Assembly (NCBI GenBank): GCA_018830415.1
Contig: JAHJSJ010000059.1
Location: 1 to 6,737, forward strand
Length of the DNA: 6,737 nt
Origin: Alphaproteobacteria bacterium
GTDB lineage: Bacteria; Pseudomonadota; Alphaproteobacteria; Sphingomonadales; Sphingomonadaceae
Direction: 5' to 3'
Positions within the stretch are counted from its first letter, which is position 1; the number at the start of each line of letters is the position of its first letter. Shown here piece after piece: positions 1 to 4,647 of the stretch. The translations under genes and the position numbers were made by a program. The notes beneath the pieces were generated by a model. The model ran no database searches, had not been told where the DNA came from, and saw only the letters and a program-made list of their open reading frames with translations.

Positions 1-401
1 AAAATGCGGTCTTCCGCGCCCAGAATGTTGATCCCGTCAAAGGAAACCTGGGTCCAGCGGGTCGGTGCGCCGCGAACCTGAATATATCGTTCCTGACCTT
101 GATCGCGCTGAACGCCGACACCGGGCAGGCGGGCGAGTGCGGCAGCGGCAGTCGAATCCGGGAAGCGCCCGATAGTGTCGGATGCGATAACGTTAACAAT
201 GTTATCCGCCCGTCGCTGCGCTTCGGTCGAAGCAAAAAGGCTATCACGTATAGGGGAGCCGGTAACGACAATTGTTCCTTCGGGAATCTCGGCTTCTTGT
301 TGGTCAGCCGCTTCCTGCGCCATGACGGGGGCGGAAAGAAATGTTGTTATGAACAATATTGATTTAAAGCTATTGTGATTTATTGATAGCAAACTGGTCA
401 T
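1..401 (-). CDS. TonB-dependent outer-membrane receptor, N-terminal part (runs off the left edge)
   Basis: Reading the minus strand from the ATG at 401 gives 133 codons without a stop, continuing past position 1. Residues 1-28 form a signal peptide (hydrophobic core ILFITTFLSAP, cleavage after VMA). A TonB-box-like stretch, TIVVTGS, lies at about 43-49. The plug domain follows, with DTIGRFPDS, LARLPGVGVQRD and the RYIQVRGAP motif, then VSFDGINIL. This order is typical of the Caulobacter/Xanthomonas-type TonB-dependent receptors, which import siderophores, oligosaccharides or other large nutrients using TonB-ExbBD energy. The start is supported by a GGGGAAG-like ribosome site about 6 bases upstream. 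The beta-barrel, which would indicate the substrate, is outside the window. It is transcribed away from the marR region. Family assignment is firm; the substrate is unknown. Confidence 0.93.
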   Translation of the reverse strand, partial: MTSLLSINHNSFKSILFITTFLSAPVMAQEAADQQEAEIPEGTIVVTGSPIRDSLFASTEAQRRADNIVNVIASDTIGRFPDSTAAAALARLPGVGVQRDQGQERYIQVRGAPTRWTQVSFDGINILGAEDRI

Positions 402-893
402 AATGATCTTCCCCACTTTCGAAACATGACTAGAGGGGCTGATAGTCATTGAGCATTGCGTGAGCATGAAGTTTTTATTGCGATAGCATGTTTCTTGCGG
501 GACTCTTAGATGATCATGGGTCCACTTGTTGATCCGATTGAAACGCTTGAGGCGGCAGGTGTCATTGGGTTGATAGCGCTGCTCGGGAGAGCATCCGCCC
601 ACGAATTCACTGAGAGATGAACTGGGGGGATACGCAAAAGCCGTCCGCACTATGGCGCTGGTGAGTATGATTCCCGGCTAGCAGTGGTCGGCATAGATCT
701 GATCACGTGAGTATGGCTCACCTGCGGATTGCCACTATACGTTATAAATCAATGTTTTAGCTGTCAGCAAAATGTCTGCGCATTACTGGCTCTGCGGCTC
801 ATCACGGCCCCAAAACCTTGTCTCAGCGAACGGAGACATCACGGTAGGCCCAGCGCGCCCTCAACGACGGTCTTGACGCCGGAGTCCATTTGA
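402..893. other. Gene-poor intergenic region between the divergent receptor and marR
   Basis: About 490 bases with no convincing gene; it is more AT-rich than the genes around it. It must hold the promoters of the leftward receptor gene and the rightward marR, but I see no clear sigma-70 pair for the receptor. For marR, TTGACG at 873-878 could be a -35 box, with the -10 then overlapping the operator. Two repeats stand out. GTGAGTATG occurs at 661-669 and 707-715 (46 bases apart), and the second copy is part of the inverted repeat GTGAG-tatgg-CTCAC (707-721). ATGACT (426-431) is mirrored by AGTCAT (444-449) in the receptor leader. A 36-codon ORF at 510-620 has no ribosome site and no recognised homology. 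Confidence 0.5.
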
Positions 894-906
894 TTAGGAC
901 TCCTAA
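894..906. promoter_or_regulatory. Putative MarR operator 1, overlapping the marR ribosome-binding site
   Basis: TTAGGA-C-TCCTAA is a perfect 6-bp inverted repeat around one central base. It ends one base before the marR ATG at 908. The same element recurs at 1542-1554 in the same position relative to the next ATG. Short palindromes beside their own gene are usual MarR dimer sites, so autoregulation is the natural reading. The left arm contains AGGA, 8 bases from the ATG, so the operator also serves as Shine-Dalgarno sequence. Binding by the encoded protein is inferred. Confidence 0.75.
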
Positions 907-907
907 C

Positions 908-1486
908 ATGATTCGTGACCAGCTCATCTATGGCCTCAGCCGTCTGGCCGCCCTGGCTCGCCAGAAGGACTGGCAGACCGGCGAAGGCGCAGGGCTGACC
1001 CCCACCCAGGGGGATGCGCTGAGGCTGCTGGCTGGCCGTCCGGAGGGTTTGCGCCTGAAGGACCTTGCCGCACAGCTCAGTGTGCGTTCGTCAACCGCCA
1101 GCGATGCTGTCTCGGCTCTCGCCAGCAAACACCTTGTGGAACGCAGGCCCGACCCTGATCATGGCCGGGCAATCCGGGTTTCCCTGACCCCGGAAGGGTG
1201 CGCCCTGCTTGGCCAGCTTCCGGATGGGTTTGCGGACATTGTCGGTCTGCTGAGCGACGGCAATGCCGAAAACCTGCACTCCATAGTCGTGCAAACCATC
1301 GCACAGATGCAAAGAGCCGGACGCATAGCACCGCAGCGCATGTGCCTGACCTGCCGTTACTTCGTCTCCGATGCGAGCCTGGCCGAGCCGGGTGAACACT
1401 TTTGCCGATTGATCAAGGCGCCGCTTCGCCCATCCGATCTGCGCCTCAATTGTCCCGAACACGAGGAGGCCTCCTCCTCAGCCTAG
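908..1486 (+). CDS. MarR-family transcriptional regulator with a C-terminal Cys/His cluster
   Basis: A 192-residue protein from the ATG at 908. This start is preferred over TTG at 890 because the operator and AGGA lie directly before the ATG. The winged helix-turn-helix spans about residues 30-100: LTPTQGDALRLLA, then LRLKDLAAQLSVRSSTASDAVSAL as recognition region, and a wing with RRPDPDHGRAIRVSLTPEG. Beyond the usual MarR fold of about 140 residues is a 45-residue tail containing C146-x2-C149, H164-x-C166 and C182-x2-H185. Four spaced cysteines with two histidines could bind zinc or an iron-sulfur cluster, or act as a redox switch. The role is probably a repressor of itself and of the next unit, given the identical operators at 894 and 1542. 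The inducer is unknown. Other proteins with this CxTCRxF...CPEH tail are familiar to me from alphaproteobacteria, but the family has no firm symbol. Confidence 0.9.
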   Translation: MIRDQLIYGLSRLAALARQKDWQTGEGAGLTPTQGDALRLLAGRPEGLRLKDLAAQLSVRSSTASDAVSALASKHLVERRPDPDHGRAIRVSLTPEGCALLGQLPDGFADIVGLLSDGNAENLHSIVVQTIAQMQRAGRIAPQRMCLTCRYFVSDASLAEPGEHFCRLIKAPLRPSDLRLNCPEHEEASSSA

Positions 1487-1514
1487 ATGCCCTCGGGTCG
1501 CACCGGGGTAACGC

Positions 1515-1532
1515 GCACAGCGTCTTCTGTGC
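1515..1532 (+). repeat. Small inverted repeat between marR and the second operator
   Basis: GCACAG (1515-1520) and CTGTGC (1527-1532) form a 6-bp stem with a 6-base loop, followed by CTTTG. It lies 28 bases after the marR stop. It could be a weak terminator or attenuator separating marR from the next gene, but there is no proper T-run, so this is tentative. Confidence 0.35.
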
Positions 1533-1541
1533 CTTTGAATG

Positions 1542-1554
1542 TTAGGAGTCCTAT
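1542..1554. promoter_or_regulatory. Putative MarR operator 2, overlapping a ribosome-binding site
   Basis: TTAGGA-G-TCCTAT matches the site at 894-906 in 11 of 13 bases, with one arm mismatch. It again ends one base before an ATG (1556) and carries AGGAG as Shine-Dalgarno. The conserved geometry shows the two sites were not placed by chance and predicts co-regulation of this unit by the MarR protein encoded just upstream. Confidence 0.72.
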
Positions 1555-1555
1555 C

Positions 1556-1591
1556 ATGAAGTCCAAGGCCATTTTCTATCACGCCGGTTGC
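1556..1591 (+). pseudogene. Remnant of a thioredoxin-like gene, first 12 codons only
   Basis: The ATG at 1556 has its own AGGAG and operator, yet only MKSKAIFYHAGC reads like a known protein start. Small thioredoxin-fold proteins begin this way, a first beta strand running into a CxxC active site, and from memory such a gene can follow this kind of MarR regulator. After the first active-site cysteine the sequence changes to LDGGGQGRG and then enters the signal peptide of the next gene. The reading frame stays open, so a 285-residue hybrid could be made from 1556. The likely history is a deletion removing the rest of the thioredoxin-like gene. The homology rests on 12 residues and is inferred. 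Confidence 0.5.
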
Positions 1592-1618
1592 CTCGATGGC
1601 GGCGGTCAAGGGAGAGGA

Positions 1619-2413
1619 ATGATGCGCGCTCCTGCCATAGTCGCGGCCGCGCTGGCCCTGGCCGCACCGGCGGTGCATGCCCACGATGGCCGCGCTCATC
1701 CCCAGGACCCGTCGAGCGAGCGAATTGCGCCCTCGCACGACCATACCGGCGGTATCCGTCCAGCAGCGGATACTGCCGTGCAGGCACCGTTCGATATCGT
1801 CCACGCGAAGATCAGGACGGAGGGCAATGTGGCCATATTCCACATGGCTGTTTCCGGACGAGCGGGCGTTACGCGCCCAAATGCAACCGGTCGGTTCGAG
1901 GGATCGAGCGTCTTCTCCTACGTCTGGCCAACAACGATCGATCCCTACGAGGTCGGCTTCGAGCGCGGCGCTGGCATTCTGGCACTAGCGGTCACTTCTC
2001 ACCCGGATTTCGACGACACACCGTTGTTCGATGAGACGAGGGACGGCAACCTCGCCAATGATGGCGGCGAATGGCACATGCACTGGGTGGTGCTCGGGCC
2101 GGACGAGGCTTGCGGCGCCAATGGTCTCAAGGTGCAGGATATTCCCGCAGGTACCAGCCCGAGGCTGCCGATGACCTGGCCAGGGGCGCCGATCCTGCTC
2201 GACAGTCCGGGATGGCAACCCAATCTGTCCCAGGAGATGGTTGAAGTCAGAGTGCCCTTCGGTGACATCTCGATCGTTGAAACCGCCGGGTTTGACGGTG
2301 TGACGGCCGGATTGCGCGTCAACGAAAGCGCACATTCACCGCTGCTGTGCGTGGCCAACGTGTTCAAAATTGCCTCGGGCGATCTGAGCCTGCCCGGCAG
2401 GGTAAACCAATAG
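1619..2413 (+). CDS. Secreted His-rich protein of unknown function
   Basis: A protein of 264 residues from ATG 1619 (263 if the adjacent ATG at 1622 is used). GGGAG at 1610-1614 is well placed for 1622 and acceptable for 1619. Residues 1-21 are a signal peptide (APAIVAAALALAAP, cleavage after VHA), so the product is periplasmic or secreted. The mature N-terminus is rich in His (HDGRAH, then SHDHTGG), which suggests metal binding. The body has FSYVWPTTIDP, a GILALAVTSHPDFDDTPLFDE stretch, an EWHMHWVVL motif, and two Cys (DEACG and LLCVANVF) that could form a disulfide. No transmembrane helix is seen after the signal peptide. I recall similar hypothetical proteins from sphingomonads but know no assigned function. 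The frame is open upstream to 1487, so a longer fusion from the MarR-controlled ATG at 1556 is possible, though it would bury the signal peptide 21 residues in. Convergent with the small gene at 2438. Confidence 0.85.
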   Translation: MMRAPAIVAAALALAAPAVHAHDGRAHPQDPSSERIAPSHDHTGGIRPAADTAVQAPFDIVHAKIRTEGNVAIFHMAVSGRAGVTRPNATGRFEGSSVFSYVWPTTIDPYEVGFERGAGILALAVTSHPDFDDTPLFDETRDGNLANDGGEWHMHWVVLGPDEACGANGLKVQDIPAGTSPRLPMTWPGAPILLDSPGWQPNLSQEMVEVRVPFGDISIVETAGFDGVTAGLRVNESAHSPLLCVANVFKIASGDLSLPGRVNQ

Positions 2414-2437
2414 CGATTGTATCTTTTGCAAACACGC

Positions 2438-2566
2438 CTAGCGGCGTTGGTCCAATGCGTTAGCAATGTGCTCTAGGAGTTTCACAATTCGATCCAGCGC
2501 AAAGGTGATGCCCAGACCGACACCGACGATTGCCAGCGCAACCCATAAGGTATGATCGATGTTCAC
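2438..2566 (-). CDS. Small single-span membrane protein, 42 residues
   Basis: Minus-strand ORF from GTG at 2566 to TAG at 2438. The product starts MNIDHTLW and has one hydrophobic helix at about residues 8-24 (VALAIVGVGLGITFAL), then an amphipathic, charged tail (DRIVKLLEHIANALDQRR). The start overlaps the stop of the upstream gene in the sequence GTGA, a classic translational-coupling arrangement. That overlap, together with the clean membrane-helix and charged-tail pattern, supports a real gene despite the size. The function is unknown. The context is a plasmid-like segment. It ends 24 bases from the stop of the convergent secreted-protein gene. Confidence 0.65.
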   Translation of the reverse strand: MNIDHTLWVALAIVGVGLGITFALDRIVKLLEHIANALDQRR

Positions 2567-2700
2567 TGAGGCTTCTCCGGCTCCGGCTTGCTCTTCGCGA
2601 CCTTTTTTAGCCGCTCATCCCATCGGGCCTCGTCCTCGTCCGTTCCGAGTTCGCGGGCAAGGTCTTTGAATTTTTCGGATTGAGGCTTGGAATCTGGCAA
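2563..2700 (-). CDS. Small charged cytoplasmic protein, 45 residues, plasmid/ICE-associated
   Basis: I place the start at TTG 2700, preceded by GGGAG (2709-2713) at 8 bases; an in-frame ATG at 2748 would add 16 residues of less protein-like sequence. The product begins MPDSKPQSEKFKDLARELG, continues with TDEDEARWDERLKKVAKS, and ends with a Pro/Lys/Glu tail (KPEPEKPQ). The SEKFKDLARELGxDEDE core is one I recognise from small uncharacterised proteins of alphaproteobacterial genomes and mobile elements. It overlaps the 42-residue membrane-protein gene by GTGA, so the two are probably translated together. No function is known. Its upstream side is the broken ardC fragment, so its promoter context may be altered. 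Confidence 0.68.
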   Translation of the reverse strand: MPDSKPQSEKFKDLARELGTDEDEARWDERLKKVAKSKPEPEKPQ

Positions 2701-2905
2701 GAAATTGACTCCCGGCAAGCGATGTGGTGATTTCGACCGATACAGCATTCATGCTGTGGGGGAACACGCCCTCCTCAAGCTGCGCGATAATGGTTTGCGT
2801 GACCTCGTCATAAAGCGATGCGCGGGAGCCATTCCCGCGCGCGGCGCTGCGCGCCGCCCCTCTATGCCTGCCACCTGCACTGCCCTTTGAAACCTTACGC
2901 GCCAT
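2615..2905 (-). pseudogene. ardC: ArdC-type antirestriction gene, truncated after about 49 codons
   Basis: The ATG at 2905 has GGGAG (2913-2917) 7 bases upstream. Residues 1-49 read as the start of an ArdC/DUF1738 protein: a basic leader (MARKVSKGSAGGRHRG), then SLYDEVTQTIIAQLEEGVFP, the first helix of its single-strand-DNA-binding domain. In intact relatives a Trp-containing segment such as WVQPWG follows. Here the codon after Pro49 is His and homology stops, near position 2758. The frame then runs on without sense to a stop at 2615, giving 96 residues against roughly 300 for a full protein; this part overlaps the real small gene at 2563-2700 in another frame. ArdC protects incoming plasmid DNA during conjugation, so an intact copy belonged to a conjugative element. 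The zinc-protease-like C-terminal domain is absent, so the fragment is surely non-functional. Confidence 0.75.
2742..2757. repeat. 16-bp palindrome at the ardC breakpoint
   Basis: ACAGCAT-TC-ATGCTGT has two perfect 7-bp arms around two bases. It begins at the base where ArdC homology ends and lies 42 bases upstream of the TTG start of the 45-residue gene. It could be a recombination scar, an operator for the small gene pair, or chance. Confidence 0.6.
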
Positions 2906-3196
2906 CGCCTGTCTCCCGAACTGCCCAAATCCGCACACCGGCCCCCGGAAGGGGCGGGGTGGGCGGTGACAGCGACCAGAAAGGTGCGGGGCGGACAGCC
3001 GCACCCGCATGACGCCAATGGCTGGCAGTCCAGCCAGTCGAATAGGGGCTGCAATGCAATGGAAGACCCGGACCCTTCAGGGCCGGGTTGCGGGTGGCCG
3101 AACTGTGCCCAGACGGGAGCGCCGCCCACCCCGCCACTTTCGCGGGCCGACACCAACAACGCCGGCGCGCAGTGATTGTTGCGTGACTTCCGAGCC

Positions 3197-3215
3197 GTGA
3201 AATGTTCCATTTCAC
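3197..3215. promoter_or_regulatory. Perfect 8-bp-arm palindrome, operator-like
   Basis: GTGAAATG-TTC-CATTTCAC is a perfect inverted repeat in an AT-richer island of otherwise GC-rich sequence, about 290 bases upstream of the ardC start on the minus strand. Its size and symmetry suit a dimeric helix-turn-helix repressor controlling the leftward genes. The binding protein is not evident in the window. Confidence 0.5.
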
Positions 3216-3452
3216 TCGAAATCACGTCCGCGCGCCGTCCGCAGCAACCTGCTCATGCCGCCAGTCGGGGCCAAGCGACCAGCGAAATGCAAAAGAAAGA
3301 GAATGCGCACCCTGAATGGAGGCGTGTGCTGCAGTTGACGGGATTGGCCGCCCCGGCGGGGCCTGTCGTCGGGCAGGCCGATCCATGCAGGCGTCCAAGC
3401 CGCAATCAGAGCGCGCGCGGGGCCCAGAAACAGAACTGCCGCGCCCTCAGGA

Positions 3453-3587
3453 GCAGGCCAAAAGGCCTGCGGGACAGAGCGCGTCAACAGCCCCGCTCCG
3501 CTTCACGGGGCGTTGCGGGGTGTCCCCGCAGTAGGGGTAGCCGGAGACAGCAAAGCGGCTCCGGCTCAGGGGAAGGCTTTCCCCTAC
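3453..3587. repeat. Cluster of nested hairpins, candidate oriT or other single-strand structure
   Basis: Six inverted repeats lie within 135 bases. GCAGGCC-AAAA-GGCCTGC (3453-3470) is a perfect 7-bp stem. GCCCCG (3490-3495) pairs with CGGGGC (3506-3511). TGCGGGG-TGT-CCCCGCA (3514-3530) is perfect. GTAGGGG (3531-3537) pairs with CCCCTAC (3581-3587) and encloses AGCCGGAG (3539-3546) with CTCCGGCT (3559-3566). GGGGAA-GGCT-TTCCCC (3569-3584) competes with that outer stem. Such density near a former ardC gene fits an origin of transfer, but no relaxase gene and no secure nic motif is present. A transcription terminator for the minus-strand ORF ending at 3612 is an alternative for part of it. Confidence 0.4.
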
Positions 3588-3611
3588 TCCAACGCAAAGA
3601 TCGGCTCGTGC

Positions 3612-3827
3612 CTACCCTTTTGCGTCGGAATCGGCCGCTAGGACAAGCTGAATACCAAGCGCCCAAAGTTCCAGACCGACGGCGGCAGCGAGTGCATCGT
3701 CTTCGGAGGGCAAGCCTTTGGTCGGCAGCGGCTCCTTCCCGGTCTCTGGCTGCGGCTGCAGTTTTGCCGCGATGATTGCGTCCAGTCCCTGGCTGAAGGG
3801 CGACTGCCGAGCGGAGTGGTCCCGCAC
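3612..3827 (-). CDS. Small ORF, 71 residues, unrecognised, possibly a C-terminal remnant
   Basis: Minus-strand frame from GTG 3827 to TAG 3612. The second half reads like a real protein: GLDAIIAAKLQPQPETGK, then LPTKGLPSEDDALAAAVGLE and LWALGIQLVLAADSDAKG, with an acidic patch and one hydrophobic stretch. The first 15 residues (MRDHSARQSPFS) look arbitrary, there is no Shine-Dalgarno before the GTG, and an in-frame stop lies about 30 bases upstream. It may therefore be the tail of a longer gene lost by deletion, or a small mobile-element gene with a non-obvious start. The composition differs clearly from the Arg-rich shadow frames around it. I do not recognise a family. Conjugation-region small proteins are a contextual guess only. 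Confidence 0.45.
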   Translation of the reverse strand: MRDHSARQSPFSQGLDAIIAAKLQPQPETGKEPLPTKGLPSEDDALAAAVGLELWALGIQLVLAADSDAKG

Positions 3828-3860
3828 CTCGGCAGGAGCCGCAAGAAGCCACTAACAACC

Positions 3861-3917
3861 GCAAATCATCGCTTCATCTGCCATCCAGCAAATTGCGATC
3901 ACTTGCCAGCGATTGCC
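3861..3917. repeat. Imperfect direct repeats upstream of the tetR promoter
   Basis: A 23-base unit starting GCAAAT and ending TGCCA (3861-3883) is followed by a 21-base relative with the same ends (3888-3908), then a shorter GCGATTGCC (3909-3917). Within it, CCAGCAAATTGC (3885-3896) and CCAGCGATTGCC (3906-3917) lie exactly 21 bases apart, two helical turns. They may be protein-binding iterons or decayed repeats; the match is imperfect. Confidence 0.3.
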
Positions 3918-3983
3918 TAAAATTATGAGCTAAAGTGCCCTCCGCTTGAACGGCGCTGGTTGTTTGGCGGGATCTGAAGGCCG

Positions 3984-4012
3984 TTGACGGCGAAGCTCGG
4001 AGGCATTAAAGG
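3984..4012 (+). promoter_or_regulatory. Putative sigma-70 promoter of the tetR-exporter operon
   Basis: TTGACG (3984-3989) and TTAAAG (4007-4012) are spaced by 17 bases. The -35 is a good match, the -10 weak. The inverted repeat at 4013-4028 starts immediately after the -10, where a repressor would block transcription start, which supports the pair. Confidence 0.45.
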
Positions 4013-4028
4013 TAGTAGTTACTTACTA
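4013..4028. promoter_or_regulatory. Putative TetR operator
   Basis: TAGTA-gttact-TACTA has 5-bp arms around a 6-base centre, 16 bases before the tetR ATG. TetR-family dimers commonly bind such sites in their own promoter. Position next to the predicted -10 predicts autorepression of the whole operon. Confidence 0.5.
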
Positions 4029-4044
4029 TCAATGGTGCCAAACT

Positions 4045-4647
4045 ATGCGAACAAAACACCTGCCCGCTGACGAAAGGCGCGCCGTCACGGTTGAAGCTGT
4101 CCTGGAGCTGGCGGCCCACCAAAATCCCAGTGACATCACGACCACTGCGATTGCCAGCCACATGGGCGTCACCCAAGGAGCGCTCTTCAGGCACTTTCCG
4201 AGCAAGGAAGCCATTCTTGAATCGGTCATGGATTGGGTCGCTGATCGGCTGCTGGCGCGTATCGACAAGGCGGCCCACGGGGCGCCAGGTCCGCTTGAGG
4301 CGCTCGACGCCATGTTCATGGCGCATGTCGCGTTCTTTGTGGAGCATCCCGGCGTTCCCCGGATGTTGTTTGGGGAATTGCAGCGAGCTGAAATGACCGC
4401 GCCAAAGCGTATGGCCCATAAGATGCTGCATCGATACCGGGAGCGGCTCGTCACGGTGATCGAGGATGGCAAAGCCAGCGGTCAGTTATCGCCGGGCATC
4501 AACACGGCCTCTGTCAGCACGCTCTTCATCGGCATGATTCAAGGGCTGGTCATGCAGTCGCTACTCGCCGGTGACGTTCAACTTATCCGCAAGGAGGCAC
4601 CGGGCGTTTTCTCGTTGTTCCGGCTCGCAATCGAGGTCCGTGTATGA
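4045..4647 (+). CDS. TetR/AcrR-family transcriptional repressor
   Basis: A 200-residue protein, normal TetR length. The N-terminal helix-turn-helix is clear at about residues 30-51: ITTTAIASHMGVTQGALFRHF, with the usual PSKEAIL continuation starting helix 4. The C-terminal two thirds is helical and variable, as expected for ligand binding and dimerisation (for example MLFGELQRAE at about 114-123 and a hydrophobic STLFIGMIQGLVMQSLL segment near 160-178). The ATG has only a weak ribosome site; no better in-frame start is seen. Its stop overlaps the adaptor gene start in ATGA, so the repressor is the first gene of the exporter operon and probably controls it from the site at 4013. The ligand is likely a substrate of the pump, by analogy with other efflux regulators; this is inference. 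Confidence 0.92.
   Translation: MRTKHLPADERRAVTVEAVLELAAHQNPSDITTTAIASHMGVTQGALFRHFPSKEAILESVMDWVADRLLARIDKAAHGAPGPLEALDAMFMAHVAFFVEHPGVPRMLFGELQRAEMTAPKRMAHKMLHRYRERLVTVIEDGKASGQLSPGINTASVSTLFIGMIQGLVMQSLLAGDVQLIRKEAPGVFSLFRLAIEVRV

Larger units (their letters stand above)
2906..3611. other. 700-base gene-poor tract upstream of ardC, rich in inverted repeats
   Basis: No convincing gene on either strand; the long open frames here give Arg/Pro/Cys-rich products typical of GC-rich non-coding DNA. It contains many inverted repeats: GCCCC (2941-2945) with GGGGC (2951-2955); a bulged CCCGGaCCC-TTCA-GGGCCGGG hairpin (3067-3087); the 19-bp palindrome at 3197-3215; and the cluster at 3453-3587. Lying next to an antirestriction gene on its upstream side, it resembles a plasmid leading region, where oriT and single-strand structures occur. 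This is an inference from position and structure. Confidence 0.5.

Noticed and set aside
510..620. 36-codon plus-strand ORF, extendable through one TGA to 710
   Set aside because: Reads as a mildly hydrophobic peptide (GVIGLIALLG) but lacks a ribosome site and any family resemblance; could be a decayed gene, not supportable as one.
890..907. TTG start six codons upstream for the MarR gene
   Set aside because: The operator and AGGA sit between it and the ATG at 908, and no ribosome site precedes the TTG.
2434..2447. ACGCC-TAGC-GGCGT as a terminator between the convergent genes
   Set aside because: A 5-bp stem with no T-run, and it lies within the coding end of the 42-residue gene; may be chance.
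2749..3225. Long minus-strand ORF of 158 codons overlapping the ardC start
   Set aside because: It is out of frame with the ArdC fragment, is Cys/Pro/Trp-rich and lacks a plausible start; a shadow frame.
3441..3448. GCGCCCTC resembling the end of the IncQ-type nic site
   Set aside because: Only 8 bases match, and the nearest inverted repeat (3453-3470) is on the wrong side compared with the IncQ arrangement. A second look-alike, TAAAGTGCCCTCC near 3930, lacks the central bases.
3176..3775. 199-codon plus-strand ORF
   Set aside because: The product is dominated by Arg, Ala, Gln and Pro with no recognisable domain, crosses all the hairpins, and has no ribosome site; typical of chance open frames in GC-rich DNA.
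3484..3864. 126-codon minus-strand ORF covering the small 71-codon ORF
   Set aside because: The product is Cys/Arg-rich and low in sense content; the 3612-3827 frame in the same region looks much more protein-like.
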